Positions 53,123-62,452 of a stretch of DNA of 64,000 bases are shown here, in pieces; within the stretch, counting starts at the first letter, position 1; each line of letters opens with the position of its first letter. Location: the NCBI RefSeq assembly GCF_900114165.1, contig NZ_FOSB01000001.1, positions 548,783-612,782 on the forward strand, written 5' to 3'. The DNA is from Halobacillus dabanensis. GTDB lineage: Bacteria; Bacillota; Bacilli; Bacillales; Halobacillaceae. Both the position numbers and the translations under genes were made by a program. Under the pieces are notes generated by a model that ran no database searches, was not told the DNA's origin, and was given only the letters and a program-made list of their open reading frames with translations.

Positions 53123-53857
53123 ATGAACTATATCAAAGCCATCAACGCTTTCTACGATCACCAGGAATTCAACCCTCTGTCATCCGCGGCCATCAACCTT
53201 TGGTACAGCCTCATGCATGTGAATAACAAATCCCGTTGGAAAAAAGAGTTCATTGCTTCGATGAACGTCCTTTGTATGAAATCCAACTTGAGCGAAAGCA
53301 GCATCCGTAAAGCACGCAAGGAACTTGTTGAGAAAGGATATATCACATTCACTTCGAGATCTGGCAACCAGGCTCCCATTTATCGGATACTCCCTTTATA
53401 TGTAGAAATGGACAACGAGAACGATAATGTAGACGAGAACAGTGGCGGCAAGTCGAACGGCAACGATAGCGGCAAGTCGAACACATTAATTAAACAAAAC
53501 GAAACGAAAGAAAAAGAAGAAGTAGTAGTGGAAAAGCAAGGCGAGAATCCCCACCATTTTTACGAAAACAATATCGGGCTGTTGTCACCGTTCATCGCAG
53601 AAAAAATCACCGTGTGGTGTGAAGAGATGTCGGATGCACTCGTGATGGAATCGATGAAGCTTGCGGTCAAGAGCAACAAACATTTCTTCAGCTATTGTGA
53701 AGGCATTCTGAAAAAGTGGCAGCAAGCGGGAGTCCGTACTTTGAAAGCGGCAGAACGAGCTCAAGCGGAGCACAAGAAAAAGAACAAGAGGACGATTTGG
53801 AAGCAGGATAAAAACAAATCCTTGTTCGATAAGTTGAGAGAGGGGGTGCAAGTATGA
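53123..53857 (+). CDS. Phage-type replication initiation protein (winged helix + DnaD domain)
   Basis: 244 residues. N-terminal winged helix (INLWYSLMHVNNKSRWKKEF; LSESSIRKARKELVEKGYIT), an acidic Asn/Ser-rich linker with repeated GGKSN/SGKSN, then a DnaD domain (YENNIGLLSPFIAEKITVWC; YCEGILKKWQQAGVRTL). This layout is that of phage replisome organisers that bind the origin and recruit the helicase loader. Its stop overlaps the next start by ATGA, tying it to the loader gene. Confidence 0.85.
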   Translation: MNYIKAINAFYDHQEFNPLSSAAINLWYSLMHVNNKSRWKKEFIASMNVLCMKSNLSESSIRKARKELVEKGYITFTSRSGNQAPIYRILPLYVEMDNENDNVDENSGGKSNGNDSGKSNTLIKQNETKEKEEVVVEKQGENPHHFYENNIGLLSPFIAEKITVWCEEMSDALVMESMKLAVKSNKHFFSYCEGILKKWQQAGVRTLKAAERAQAEHKKKNKRTIWKQDKNKSLFDKLREGVQV

Positions 53858-54186
53858 AGAGGGAGGAAGCCATCGAGGTGCTAGAGACGATCAGTGAATT
53901 GTATCCACAAAAATTCGATATCACCGAGCGTGTCGCGAACATGTTGATTCCAAAGCTTTTGGAGATGGATTACCAAGGAGTACTGGCGAAGCTCTCCGAT
54001 TTCGCTGTCCGCAGTCCGTTCCCGCCGACCATCGGGGAGATCGCTGTCTATCAACCGGAGAAAAACCGTCACTTGGAGCAGATGAAAGAGTGGGAAGCAG
54101 AAGCAGCCGAAGTGTCTGATGAAATCCGTCAGCGGTTCATGAACAAGCTGCAAACACTCGTAGAGGAGAAGTCCGATGAGTCATAA
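53854..54186 (+). CDS. Helicase loader/inhibitor, G39P-like
   Basis: 110 residues, all-helical. MKREEAIEVLETISELYPQK followed by MLIPKLLEMDYQGVLAKLSD and SPFPPTIGEIAVY matches the G39P family (loader and inhibitor of phage G40P helicase). It would hold the DnaB-type helicase and hand it to the origin. It overlaps both neighbours by a few bases, a typical phage replication operon. Confidence 0.85.
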   Translation: MKREEAIEVLETISELYPQKFDITERVANMLIPKLLEMDYQGVLAKLSDFAVRSPFPPTIGEIAVYQPEKNRHLEQMKEWEAEAAEVSDEIRQRFMNKLQTLVEEKSDES

Positions 54187-55423
54187 TCTACAGACAGAAC
54201 AAGCATTGTTGGGCATTTTTCTTGTCGACGGTGAAAAAATCAAGCAGACAAGTCTTGAACCTATCCACTTTTCTGAAAGAGAACACAGACGTATATTCTC
54301 AGCAATCCAGCAGGTTGACAACAACGGAACACCGGTGGATATGGTGACGGTAACCACGAGTCTCGGACAAGAGATCTCTGATGTCGGGGGAGTGAGTTAC
54401 CTGTTAGCGCTGGCCGAATCCGTCCCGACGACCGAGAACTTCCACGTCTATGAAAAACTGCTCATCGAATCCTATACGTACCAGCGAATGAGACAGTCGG
54501 CGATGAAATACATCGAAAATCCGAGTGCTGATGCGCTGCTTGGCTTGAAACAGCAGCTGCACCTGATGGATAAGGACAAGGAAGCGGATGAGCAAACGGT
54601 GAAAGAGCAACTCAGTGAAATCGCCATGGAGATGACCTCCTCACCCGGACAGACCGGCTTCTCAACAGGTTTCGTTGACTATGACAAAATGACCGGAGGA
54701 GCACAGCGCGGCGATTTGATCATCGTCGCCGCCCGCCCTTCGATGGGGAAGACAGCCTTTGCCTTGAATATTGCGAGGAACCATTGCAAAAACAGAGGAG
54801 CCGTCGACCTGTTCAGTCTGGAAATGGGATCCAAGCAGCTGTTGCAGCGGATGATTTCCTCCGAAGCACGTATCGACGGACAGAAGTGGCGCTCGATGTG
54901 TTTCTCCACAGACGACTACAAACGCTCCTTCAACATAATCGGAGAAATCGCCGAATGGAACCTGTCCATCCACGAACGAGAACAATCCGTCCAGGACATC
55001 ACATCAAAAATCCGCGCCTCCGTCGTCAACGACCCAAATCACGAGCATCTCATCATCATCGATTACTTGCAGCTGATGAGTGTCAAAGGCCGCTATGAAC
55101 GCCGCGACCTCGAAGTCGGAGCCATCACCCGCGAACTGAAACTCCTCGCCCGTGAACTCAACATCCCGATCATCCTTCTCTCCCAGCTCTCCAGAAGCGT
55201 CGAACAACGCCAGGACAAACGACCGATGATGTCCGATTTGAGAGAATCCGGAAACATCGAACAGGACGCTGACGTCATCAGCTTTTTGTATCGCGATGAC
55301 TACTATTCACAGGAAGGCAGTGATGGGGTGGAGGTGATATTGAGGAAGCAGAGGAATGGTCCGGTGGGGACGGTGATGTTGGGGTTTGAGAAAGAGTTCG
55401 GGCGTTTTGTTGATTTGATGTAA
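54176..55423 (+). CDS. Replicative DNA helicase, DnaB family (phage-type)
   Basis: 415-residue hexameric 5'-3' helicase: N-terminal DnaB domain (LQTEQALLGIFLVDGEKIKQ), linker, then RecA-like motor with Walker A ARPSMGKTAFA (K192), Walker B LIIIDYLQLM, and LLSQLSRSVEQRQDKRPMMS followed by DLRESGNIEQDAD. Shorter than the ~450-residue chromosomal DnaC. It starts 11 bases inside the loader gene. Third gene of the phage-like replication module. Confidence 0.9.
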   Translation: MSHNLQTEQALLGIFLVDGEKIKQTSLEPIHFSEREHRRIFSAIQQVDNNGTPVDMVTVTTSLGQEISDVGGVSYLLALAESVPTTENFHVYEKLLIESYTYQRMRQSAMKYIENPSADALLGLKQQLHLMDKDKEADEQTVKEQLSEIAMEMTSSPGQTGFSTGFVDYDKMTGGAQRGDLIIVAARPSMGKTAFALNIARNHCKNRGAVDLFSLEMGSKQLLQRMISSEARIDGQKWRSMCFSTDDYKRSFNIIGEIAEWNLSIHEREQSVQDITSKIRASVVNDPNHEHLIIIDYLQLMSVKGRYERRDLEVGAITRELKLLARELNIPIILLSQLSRSVEQRQDKRPMMSDLRESGNIEQDADVISFLYRDDYYSQEGSDGVEVILRKQRNGPVGTVMLGFEKEFGRFVDLM

Positions 55424-55434
55424 AATCAGAAAGA

Positions 55435-55484
55435 GTGCCTGCGCCCCACTTTGCTAAGGTGTTAACGCGACATAGGTCAGGCAC
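55435..55484. repeat. 50-bp dispersed palindromic repeat, copy 3
   Basis: GTGCCTG ... GGTCAGGCAC ends as in copies 1 and 2, with a diverged middle; starts 12 bases after the helicase stop. It could act as a terminator for the module. Confidence 0.7.
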
Positions 55485-55563
55485 CGTTATATTCTATATC
55501 TAAGAAACAGATTGATTCGTTCAAGAAGTGCTAGGAGTTAGTTGTTCAACAAGATTATTAGTT

Positions 55564-55622
55564 CCAGGACCTAGTCTAGTTTTAGATAGGAAAGAAAAAG
55601 AGTTACTGCTTCTAGGTCCTGG
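55564..55622. repeat. 11-bp inverted repeat near the McrC stop
   Basis: CCAGGACCTAG (55564-55574) and CTAGGTCCTGG (55612-55622) form a perfect pair 37 bases apart. It lies between the converging helicase and mcrC genes and may be a terminator-like end structure or a small insertion scar. Confidence 0.5.
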
Positions 55623-55646
55623 CAAACTATTGTAGGTTATTAAGTC

Positions 55647-58142
55647 TTAGTTGCTTAACACCTTTTGAATTTTCTTATAAATAGGTACAGGAGTCCGTTT
55701 GAAATCTTTTAATGACTCCACAGTTTGGTTACCATGTGAGTCATGAATCACAAGACGGTTATGATTTTCATCCAATTTGATTGTGTTATTGCCTATGCCA
55801 AAGGATTTTACACCTGTGGAATTGTCTAAGTGCGTATGATCGAGTATGGTCTGAACCTTATTTGAATACCTTCGTAGGAACCTCCACAATTTTAGTTCGG
55901 TATTTGATTTCATAAATAATTCGGGGAGATCCTTTGCGTGCTGCAACATGCTCAATGTCGTTAAAGTATAAACTTGGATCCCGTATCCCACAGGTCGGAT
56001 GGTCTTCGGTAAAGAACCCCATTCTTCGACTTGGAATTTAACATAGAGTTCTTGGGAGCGACTAGGGACCTCTCTCAGTTGTGAACGTTTTACGATATCT
56101 ACATTTGTTATTTGCCCGTAATAGGTAATACCGTTGGATGATCCATTTTCGGTAGCCTTTTGTGTAATATAGAGAGCAATATGTTTGGCTTCTTGCCACC
56201 CTTTTTTTAATTGCTTTAAGGGAATATGGTAGAAACGATGTTGCAAATGCGCTGTTAACCTCCTGTAGTCGTTAACCACCCCAACAAGAACTTTTTCATC
56301 GAGAGAGGACTCCCAGTATTCATACGACCCTTTTGGTAGAATGCCTTTGTTTTGTAAGTCTTCCGGACTGCTTTCAATTAAGTGTTCTAGAAATTCTTCC
56401 ACCAACCGATTTGTATTCGGTAAAAATGGGAGGCCGCCAATATTGACTTCATCAATGCTTTTATAAAAAGGATGGGATTCATAATTCTCTTCATCCATCC
56501 ACGGAAATAGCACATAAGCACCGAAGGCGTAACGTTCGTAGGGGCCTTCATTTTTATAAACCCAGGCGTCCCGGTAACGGTGCATCGTATTAATATCCTC
56601 TTCCATTGGACTAGGGGTAGACGCCTCGTTCTCTGAATGGCCAAAATCGATCCGGTATTTCGCATCAAAAATATACTGATAAGCATAAGGGTGGCCATTC
56701 TTTTCTACGGTCAACATAATATCTGGTTTTTGCCGTACTGTAGGAGACGACGGATGTCTTTCCTGAAAGCTAAGCGTGATTTGTTCTTTTGTAAAGGGAT
56801 GCTTGAACCTTCGTTTAGCAGATTTGCTTTGATCAAGATCCACAAAAAGTCCATTTTGATTAACCTTTATAATATCTTGGTCAATGGCTTCATATTTCTT
56901 ATGCAAAATTTGCCCCATCTTTAAATACGTCCAATATTCGTACAGGGTTGCTACATCCTTTACAGACATCTTAAAGATCTCCCCTTGGAGGGAGAGCCCT
57001 TGCGATAATACTAAATAAATCATATAAGCATCCCGATACCCTTGCTTCATTTGCATGACTAACGTGAGTACGGATCGATCCAATCGACTGATTTGACGCC
57101 AAAAGGGGGACTTTTCAATAGTATACAGTTTCCCTTGCATGAAGGTTAATGTATTCAATATAGTACGATCAGCAGCAGGAGAATTGCTCAGATAACGCTC
57201 CACCTGATAGTTTAAGGATTTTATTTTCTCTTGCAGTCGGATCATCATGAATTTCACAAACCGATTTTCCAACGTATCGAAGGAAAGATTCTTTTTAGCG
57301 TGTAATCCTCGTTCTGGCATCATTTGTTTTTCATTTATCGTAATTCCATAGTTGGTCTCTTTGAACAAATGGGGCCTCTTTCGTAAATATTTACGAGACT
57401 GATTATCTGTTTGTCTTAGCTGATTGCCTCTTACCTTGTGATATTCTGTTATCAACTGATGGTGCGGTTGCCTCTCGATGAGATGAATGGCGTTTACAAA
57501 TCGATCAAAATAATGATGAAGCAACCTGTGAAATTCTGCTTGAGAAGGTGACTTTGATGAAATTTTTGATGCTCCAATAAACGTCTTTTTCATAAAATGA
57601 AAAGCCAAGTTATACACTTCTTCACTTACTTCCTCTAATAAACGCTTATAGTCCTCTTTGTAATCAAGTTTTGTTGGGAACAGTTCAATTGTTAGGTCTG
57701 CTAGCTTATCTTTACCATCTAAAATACTAAATTGCGTTAAGCCAACCTCATTCATAAATTGAAGTTGTCCCATTAAAAAGGTGATATCTCCGACTTTTTC
57801 TTTGCTTACCGATCTTTGAATTAATGGATGTTCATGGTAGAAGGAAAGTTCTTTCCCGGTTTTAGAAACGACTACAAGCTGATACACTTCATTTTCAAAA
57901 AAGATAGGTGGAAATGGTCCATCAGATAAGTCTACCATTCTTTCTAGAACAGGATGAAAGACTTGTACATCTGTCCCTTCTAACGCTTGCACTTTTAAGG
58001 TCATCGCTTGTTCTTGTACATTGACTTTTTTCTTATAGCTTTTTAAATTTTCGAACCTACTGTTAAATGGCCTGCCCTTCAAATGAACGGAAAACTCTTC
58101 ATGTTCAATGACCAGTAGATTCGTATCATTGGCGTGAGACAT
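55647..58142 (-). CDS. McrC-like protein: DUF2357 plus PD-(D/E)XK nuclease
   Basis: 831 residues. The N-terminal and middle parts are a DUF2357 domain (EFHRLLHHYFDRFVNAIHLI and FDTLENRFVKFMMIRLQEKI, the McrC-type helical core); the nuclease motif follows: D474 (KPDIMLTVE), then D493-A-K495 (YIFDAKYRIDFG), the D...D-x-K of a PD-(D/E)XK enzyme. It should cut DNA when the partner McrB-like motor finds modified bases. It lies 13 bases downstream of that gene, ribosome binding site AAGAGGTGG. Complete length, no frameshift. Confidence 0.88.
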   Translation of the reverse strand: MSHANDTNLLVIEHEEFSVHLKGRPFNSRFENLKSYKKKVNVQEQAMTLKVQALEGTDVQVFHPVLERMVDLSDGPFPPIFFENEVYQLVVVSKTGKELSFYHEHPLIQRSVSKEKVGDITFLMGQLQFMNEVGLTQFSILDGKDKLADLTIELFPTKLDYKEDYKRLLEEVSEEVYNLAFHFMKKTFIGASKISSKSPSQAEFHRLLHHYFDRFVNAIHLIERQPHHQLITEYHKVRGNQLRQTDNQSRKYLRKRPHLFKETNYGITINEKQMMPERGLHAKKNLSFDTLENRFVKFMMIRLQEKIKSLNYQVERYLSNSPAADRTILNTLTFMQGKLYTIEKSPFWRQISRLDRSVLTLVMQMKQGYRDAYMIYLVLSQGLSLQGEIFKMSVKDVATLYEYWTYLKMGQILHKKYEAIDQDIIKVNQNGLFVDLDQSKSAKRRFKHPFTKEQITLSFQERHPSSPTVRQKPDIMLTVEKNGHPYAYQYIFDAKYRIDFGHSENEASTPSPMEEDINTMHRYRDAWVYKNEGPYERYAFGAYVLFPWMDEENYESHPFYKSIDEVNIGGLPFLPNTNRLVEEFLEHLIESSPEDLQNKGILPKGSYEYWESSLDEKVLVGVVNDYRRLTAHLQHRFYHIPLKQLKKGWQEAKHIALYITQKATENGSSNGITYYGQITNVDIVKRSQLREVPSRSQELYVKFQVEEWGSLPKTIRPVGYGIQVYTLTTLSMLQHAKDLPELFMKSNTELKLWRFLRRYSNKVQTILDHTHLDNSTGVKSFGIGNNTIKLDENHNRLVIHDSHGNQTVESLKDFKRTPVPIYKKIQKVLSN

Positions 58143-58155
58143 GTGTACCCACCTC

Positions 58156-60546
58156 TTAACCTAGCCAAAATGAAGTGAAGCCGTGTTGTTTTTGATTATT
58201 ATACATAGTGGCTAATTTTTCAGCTGATTTTGGGAAATGAGCATGTTCGATCGTTTGCTCATAGTGCTCCATATCAAGGGCCTGGCCTGTGCAGTAAGTA
58301 AATAACTCCTCGATAATCTCAGCCGTAGCAAAATCACTTCCATTTATCTTTGGCAGGACTTTCTGTAATAGTTGTCGGTCAAATGCTTCTCTTGGTGTCA
58401 TCAATTGACCTAGTTGGTTGTAAATCATAAAGAAACAAATTTCATCGCGAATACGATATCCAAAATGAGTCTTATTCTTTTTTAAAATTGCGTTGATGTC
58501 TATTAGCCAATTCGTTGTGTGCTCAATGATCGACTGATGATCAGTTAAAGCATCTTTTAATGTTAAGTACTTTGTTTGAAGGACATCATTTGTAACAGGG
58601 TAATCCTCAACTTCTTGATGGTCCTGTAGATTTGGAAAAAAGCTAAGATCCACTTCATTAAATTCCATCGTATTCGCACGATCTAACACCTTCGAACTGA
58701 AAGGATGTGTCGTCTCGTCCATATTGACAGTCCCTATTATATAAACATTGTCAGGAATGATCACGCGTTGATTAAAGCTTTCTGGCGTAGGAATTTGAGA
58801 AGTGACAATCCGATCACCTAACCTTTTCCGGCTTTCCATCACACTCAATAAATCGCTGAAGTAATATTCAACTCTCGCTAGATTCATTTCATCTAATAGA
58901 ACAAAATATGGAAGTTCAGGGTTCTTTTCTGCTTTAAGTAGTACCTTTGTTAAGGGGCCAGGTTTGAAATCTCCTTTAATATCTTCAAACCCAATCAATT
59001 CTGAACCATCACTCCAATCCGGACGCACAGGAATGAGGTGAAACTGTCCATTTTCTTCGGTTGCCCCGATACTATTGGCAAACTTCTCAACGATTTTTGT
59101 TTTTCCAGTCCCAGAGATACCTGAAAGGATCACAAACGGTTTTGTACGTAAGGAGAGGTAAAGACTTTTCACTTCTTCTTCTTTATAGTAGAACCCTTCA
59201 TTCTTAATGTAATTATAGATATGATTGACCAATCTTTTCTCTGAGAGATTGGTTGCTTTGCGTGTTGATCTTTTAAGTTTGAAAGTTGCTGGAAAGCTTT
59301 CTTGAAACGAACTTAAAAGGTATTCAGCAAATTCTTTCGATACCGAAAAAAAGTAGCCTTGCTTCACATTTCCATTTACATCAAAAGGTCCAGTTTCCTG
59401 TTTGCGTTTATCCTCTGGAATAGAAACCTTTTTTAATTTAGGATCTAGTGGGGAATATTGTACGCGGAGGAGGTTTCCGTCTTCTTCCCACTGATCTGTA
59501 GTAAACGTAGAAGGTTTCTTACTAGTCACAGCATTCTCCATGACTTCACAGATGGAATGGATAACTCCTTGCGAATAAGCAAATACAACATCACCAGGAT
59601 TAGCTTTGAGTAAGTCTGTATGATGGGTGAGGGGAGTGCCTTGTTTGTTTCTCTTAGGGGCCCATAGGAAACCGCCCTCTATTTCATCTTTTGCCGTTTG
59701 ACCTTGGTTCACCCACCAGTAATTCCGAGTCCTATTTACATTTTCAGTCATCTCTATCACATTCCCGTCTCCATCAATTAGTTCTGCATGTTTTAGCCAG
59801 TTGAAAATGTTCCTAATGCCTCTATCAGCCACAGACTCTTTAATGGTTGTTTGATCTGTTGAACTCACAACAGTTAAATAAGCTATTTCTCGCAAGACTT
59901 CTAGCTTTTCCTTGGAGTTATACATGTACATAAACTTTAATAATTTATATATCATATGTACAAATGGAATTTGAAGTATTCTGTTTTTAACTTCTTGAAT
60001 GGAATTATCTTTATTCACCAGTTTATTGTCTTTATTTAAGTAACCAAGTAATCTTAAATTTTGACGAGCATGCGCCTTTAGCCGTTTCATATTGTCATCT
60101 TTAAAATTTTGGGCTATAGAATCTGCTGTATATTCACCATTGATCAATTCTTGAAGCATTGTCATGGTTTGGTCCACAGTACTAAATGGAATGTCTAGTG
60201 TAGTGAAAGTTCTTAGATGAACTTGGTTATCTTTCAGTTTTTCTACGAAGGGAAGGGAGGACAAAAACCCAATTATAAAAGATTGCCTTCTTCCTAAATC
60301 CACAAAATCTTGCTCATTAACGGTTCTGTTATTTAGTAAGATCCCTAACGCTTGTTCCAGCCAGTCGCTACGAATAAGAACGTAAGGAACATTCTTTTTA
60401 CCTTCATTAAATTTATTGCGGGAAGAATTGGTTTCTACATGGATACCTTTTTCACTTGATGAGACTATGTAATTGGGGGCATTTGTACTTAAGGTATAAA
60501 TAACCTCTGATTGCTTAGCAAAATCTAAAATAAATCTATTAAGCAT
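58156..60546 (-). CDS. McrB-like AAA+ GTPase with EVE domain
   Basis: 796 residues. N-terminal ~270 residues: uncharacterised, with helix-turn-helix-like stretches. EVE/PUA-like modified-base reader at about 274-420 (NYWWVNQGQTAKDEIEGGFL; KANPGDVVFAYSQGVIHSIC). McrB-type AAA+ at about 440-790: Walker A GISGTGKT (K482), Walker B D552-E553 in VLLDEMNLARVEYYFSDLL, and IIGTVNMDETTHPFSSKVLD, the McrB signature. It would bind 5-methyl- or other modified cytosine and drive the McrC nuclease. ATG 60546 behind GGAGG. Confidence 0.9.
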   Translation of the reverse strand: MLNRFILDFAKQSEVIYTLSTNAPNYIVSSSEKGIHVETNSSRNKFNEGKKNVPYVLIRSDWLEQALGILLNNRTVNEQDFVDLGRRQSFIIGFLSSLPFVEKLKDNQVHLRTFTTLDIPFSTVDQTMTMLQELINGEYTADSIAQNFKDDNMKRLKAHARQNLRLLGYLNKDNKLVNKDNSIQEVKNRILQIPFVHMIYKLLKFMYMYNSKEKLEVLREIAYLTVVSSTDQTTIKESVADRGIRNIFNWLKHAELIDGDGNVIEMTENVNRTRNYWWVNQGQTAKDEIEGGFLWAPKRNKQGTPLTHHTDLLKANPGDVVFAYSQGVIHSICEVMENAVTSKKPSTFTTDQWEEDGNLLRVQYSPLDPKLKKVSIPEDKRKQETGPFDVNGNVKQGYFFSVSKEFAEYLLSSFQESFPATFKLKRSTRKATNLSEKRLVNHIYNYIKNEGFYYKEEEVKSLYLSLRTKPFVILSGISGTGKTKIVEKFANSIGATEENGQFHLIPVRPDWSDGSELIGFEDIKGDFKPGPLTKVLLKAEKNPELPYFVLLDEMNLARVEYYFSDLLSVMESRKRLGDRIVTSQIPTPESFNQRVIIPDNVYIIGTVNMDETTHPFSSKVLDRANTMEFNEVDLSFFPNLQDHQEVEDYPVTNDVLQTKYLTLKDALTDHQSIIEHTTNWLIDINAILKKNKTHFGYRIRDEICFFMIYNQLGQLMTPREAFDRQLLQKVLPKINGSDFATAEIIEELFTYCTGQALDMEHYEQTIEHAHFPKSAEKLATMYNNQKQHGFTSFWLG

Positions 60547-60801
60547 GGAAATCCTCCGGTCAGCGATATTTTCCTTTCATGGTATCACAAATGGGAGGGG
60601 TTTCTAATGTTTGTCTTTCTATACACCGATGTATTTAGGTGAAAAGGGGGTATATATAATTGTGCAGTTAATGTAAAAAACAGTATACCTAGTTAAAGTT
60701 GACTGGTTCCTTTTTGAAAGAATGTGCCTGAATGCATTAATTGCATTAAATATTCTCTAAATTTAGGTGTCTTAATTATAAATCAACAAAAGGAGGATTT
60801 T

Positions 60802-62136
60802 ATGTGTCCCGAAAGTACTTATAGCAGCGAGGAAGAATTGATCGAGCAGTTGAAAAACAAGAAAGAAACGTTTTGGTCCAATGAATCACTTAAACCTTAT
60901 CACACGCTTGGAAAAAATCTGCCTATCCCAACTGAAGACCTTCATGAAGCAGAAAAGCTTCTCCAAAGGTTCTCTCCATATTTAGCTGAAGTATTTCCGG
61001 AAACCAGGAAAATGAACGGGATCATAGAATCTCCCATCCGCGGCATACCTTCTATGCAGCAGGAATTGGAAAAGCGAATCCAACAATCCATCCCGGGCCA
61101 TTTGTATGTAAAGTGTGACCATGAGCTTCCGATAGCTGGGTCCATAAAAGCACGAGGAGGCATTTATGAAGTATTAAAATACGCGGAAGGGCTGGCAATA
61201 AAACATGGAAAGCTTACAAAAGATGACGACTATTCCAAATTAGCTGATCCCGAATTCAAGCAGTTCTTTTCTAACTTCTCGATCGCTGTAGGATCCACAG
61301 GTAATCTTGCTTTAAGTATAGGCATCATGAGTGCAGCCTTAGGCTTTCAAGTAACTGTTCATATGTCCGTGGAAGCGAAAGAATGGAAGAAAGAGTTACT
61401 CAGGGATAAAGGTGTAGTGGTGGTGGAGCATGATAAGGACTTTTCTTTTGCCGTAACTGAAGGACGAAGACAATGTCAGGAGAAAAGTAACTGCTATTTT
61501 ATTGATGACGAAAATTCCAAGGATTTATTTTTAGGCTATGCAGTGGCTGCTTTACGCATTAGTGAGCAATTAAAGCAGGAGAATATCACGGTTGATGCGG
61601 ATCACCCCCTGGTGGTCTATTTACCTTGCGGTGTAGGAGGAGGTCCTGCGGGTATCACTTATGGACTGAAGTATGTTTTTGGGGATCATGTGCACTGTTA
61701 TTTTGCAGAGCCGACTAGCTCTCCTTGCATGATGCTTGGTCTTGCCACAGGAAAACACGAGGACATTTCTGTTCAGGATATCGGGCTTGATAATAAGACG
61801 GAAGCGGATGGATTAGCTGTTGGGCGACCATCAGCCTTGGCTGGCCGGCTGGTAGAAAACATGGTGACCGGCATTTATACGCTCAACGACGAAAACTTGT
61901 ACAAACTATTAGCCCTTTTGCATGCATCAGAAGGCATTTCCCTCGAGCCATCAGCACTTGCTGGGATGTATGGTCCTGCTTCCATTGACATTCATCAACA
62001 GTTAGACCGCATCTATGGCTCTCGATTAAGTAATGCTACTCAATTAGTCTGGGCAACAGGAGGAAGTTTGGTACCAAAAGAAATTATGGAAGGTTTTGTT
62101 TCTAAAGGGACATCATTTCTTCGTCAGGAGGAATAG
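60802..62136 (+). CDS. dsdA: D-serine ammonia-lyase
   Basis: PLP enzyme that turns D-serine into pyruvate and ammonia. 444 residues; Schiff-base K116 in GSIKARGG, glycine-rich phosphate loop SIAVGSTGNLALSIGIMSAA, and LPCGVGGGPAGITYGLKYVF, all DsdA hallmarks. Typical DsdA length. ATG 60802 behind AAAAGGAGG; the frame is open to 60724 without a signal. Single gene; no DsdC regulator or D-serine permease beside it. Confidence 0.92.
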   Translation: MCPESTYSSEEELIEQLKNKKETFWSNESLKPYHTLGKNLPIPTEDLHEAEKLLQRFSPYLAEVFPETRKMNGIIESPIRGIPSMQQELEKRIQQSIPGHLYVKCDHELPIAGSIKARGGIYEVLKYAEGLAIKHGKLTKDDDYSKLADPEFKQFFSNFSIAVGSTGNLALSIGIMSAALGFQVTVHMSVEAKEWKKELLRDKGVVVVEHDKDFSFAVTEGRRQCQEKSNCYFIDDENSKDLFLGYAVAALRISEQLKQENITVDADHPLVVYLPCGVGGGPAGITYGLKYVFGDHVHCYFAEPTSSPCMMLGLATGKHEDISVQDIGLDNKTEADGLAVGRPSALAGRLVENMVTGIYTLNDENLYKLLALLHASEGISLEPSALAGMYGPASIDIHQQLDRIYGSRLSNATQLVWATGGSLVPKEIMEGFVSKGTSFLRQEE

Positions 62137-62452
62137 AAGAAACTAACCTGTTGAAGTGATCCTGTGAAATGAGTTGGCGAAAATTTTGCCCCCATGGTTC
62201 TATGGTGGGGTGCGAATATATAAGGTATTAAAGGACTGATTAATTTATTGGGAGCTCATGGCGAACACATTATTAAGCTCTTAAAAAAACACGAAGCTGG
62301 GACACAACTCCGTCTATGAAACAAAGAAGAGCTCTACGAACCAAAATAGTTTGTAGGGCTCTTCTTTGTTAGCTGTTTTAATAATAAGGAAGGAATTGAT
62401 TTAGGTTTGGCGTATTAGCTACATTAAGGCCATTTTTTAAAGGGGTGAAAAA
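62137..62452. other. Intergenic region with a 22-bp hairpin
   Basis: Arms 62320-62341 and 62349-62370 (AACAAAGAAGAGCTCTACG at the left) pair over 22 positions with two G-U pairs. The preceding GAAGCTGGGACACAACTCCG resembles the start of a common Bacillales/Staphylococcus intergenic repeat. Probably a terminator of dsdA carried in a small repeat element. Confidence 0.55.

Noticed and set aside
53123..55423. Complete prophage
   Set aside because: Only replication genes are phage-like; no integrase, repressor, capsid, portal, terminase or lysis gene occurs in the window.
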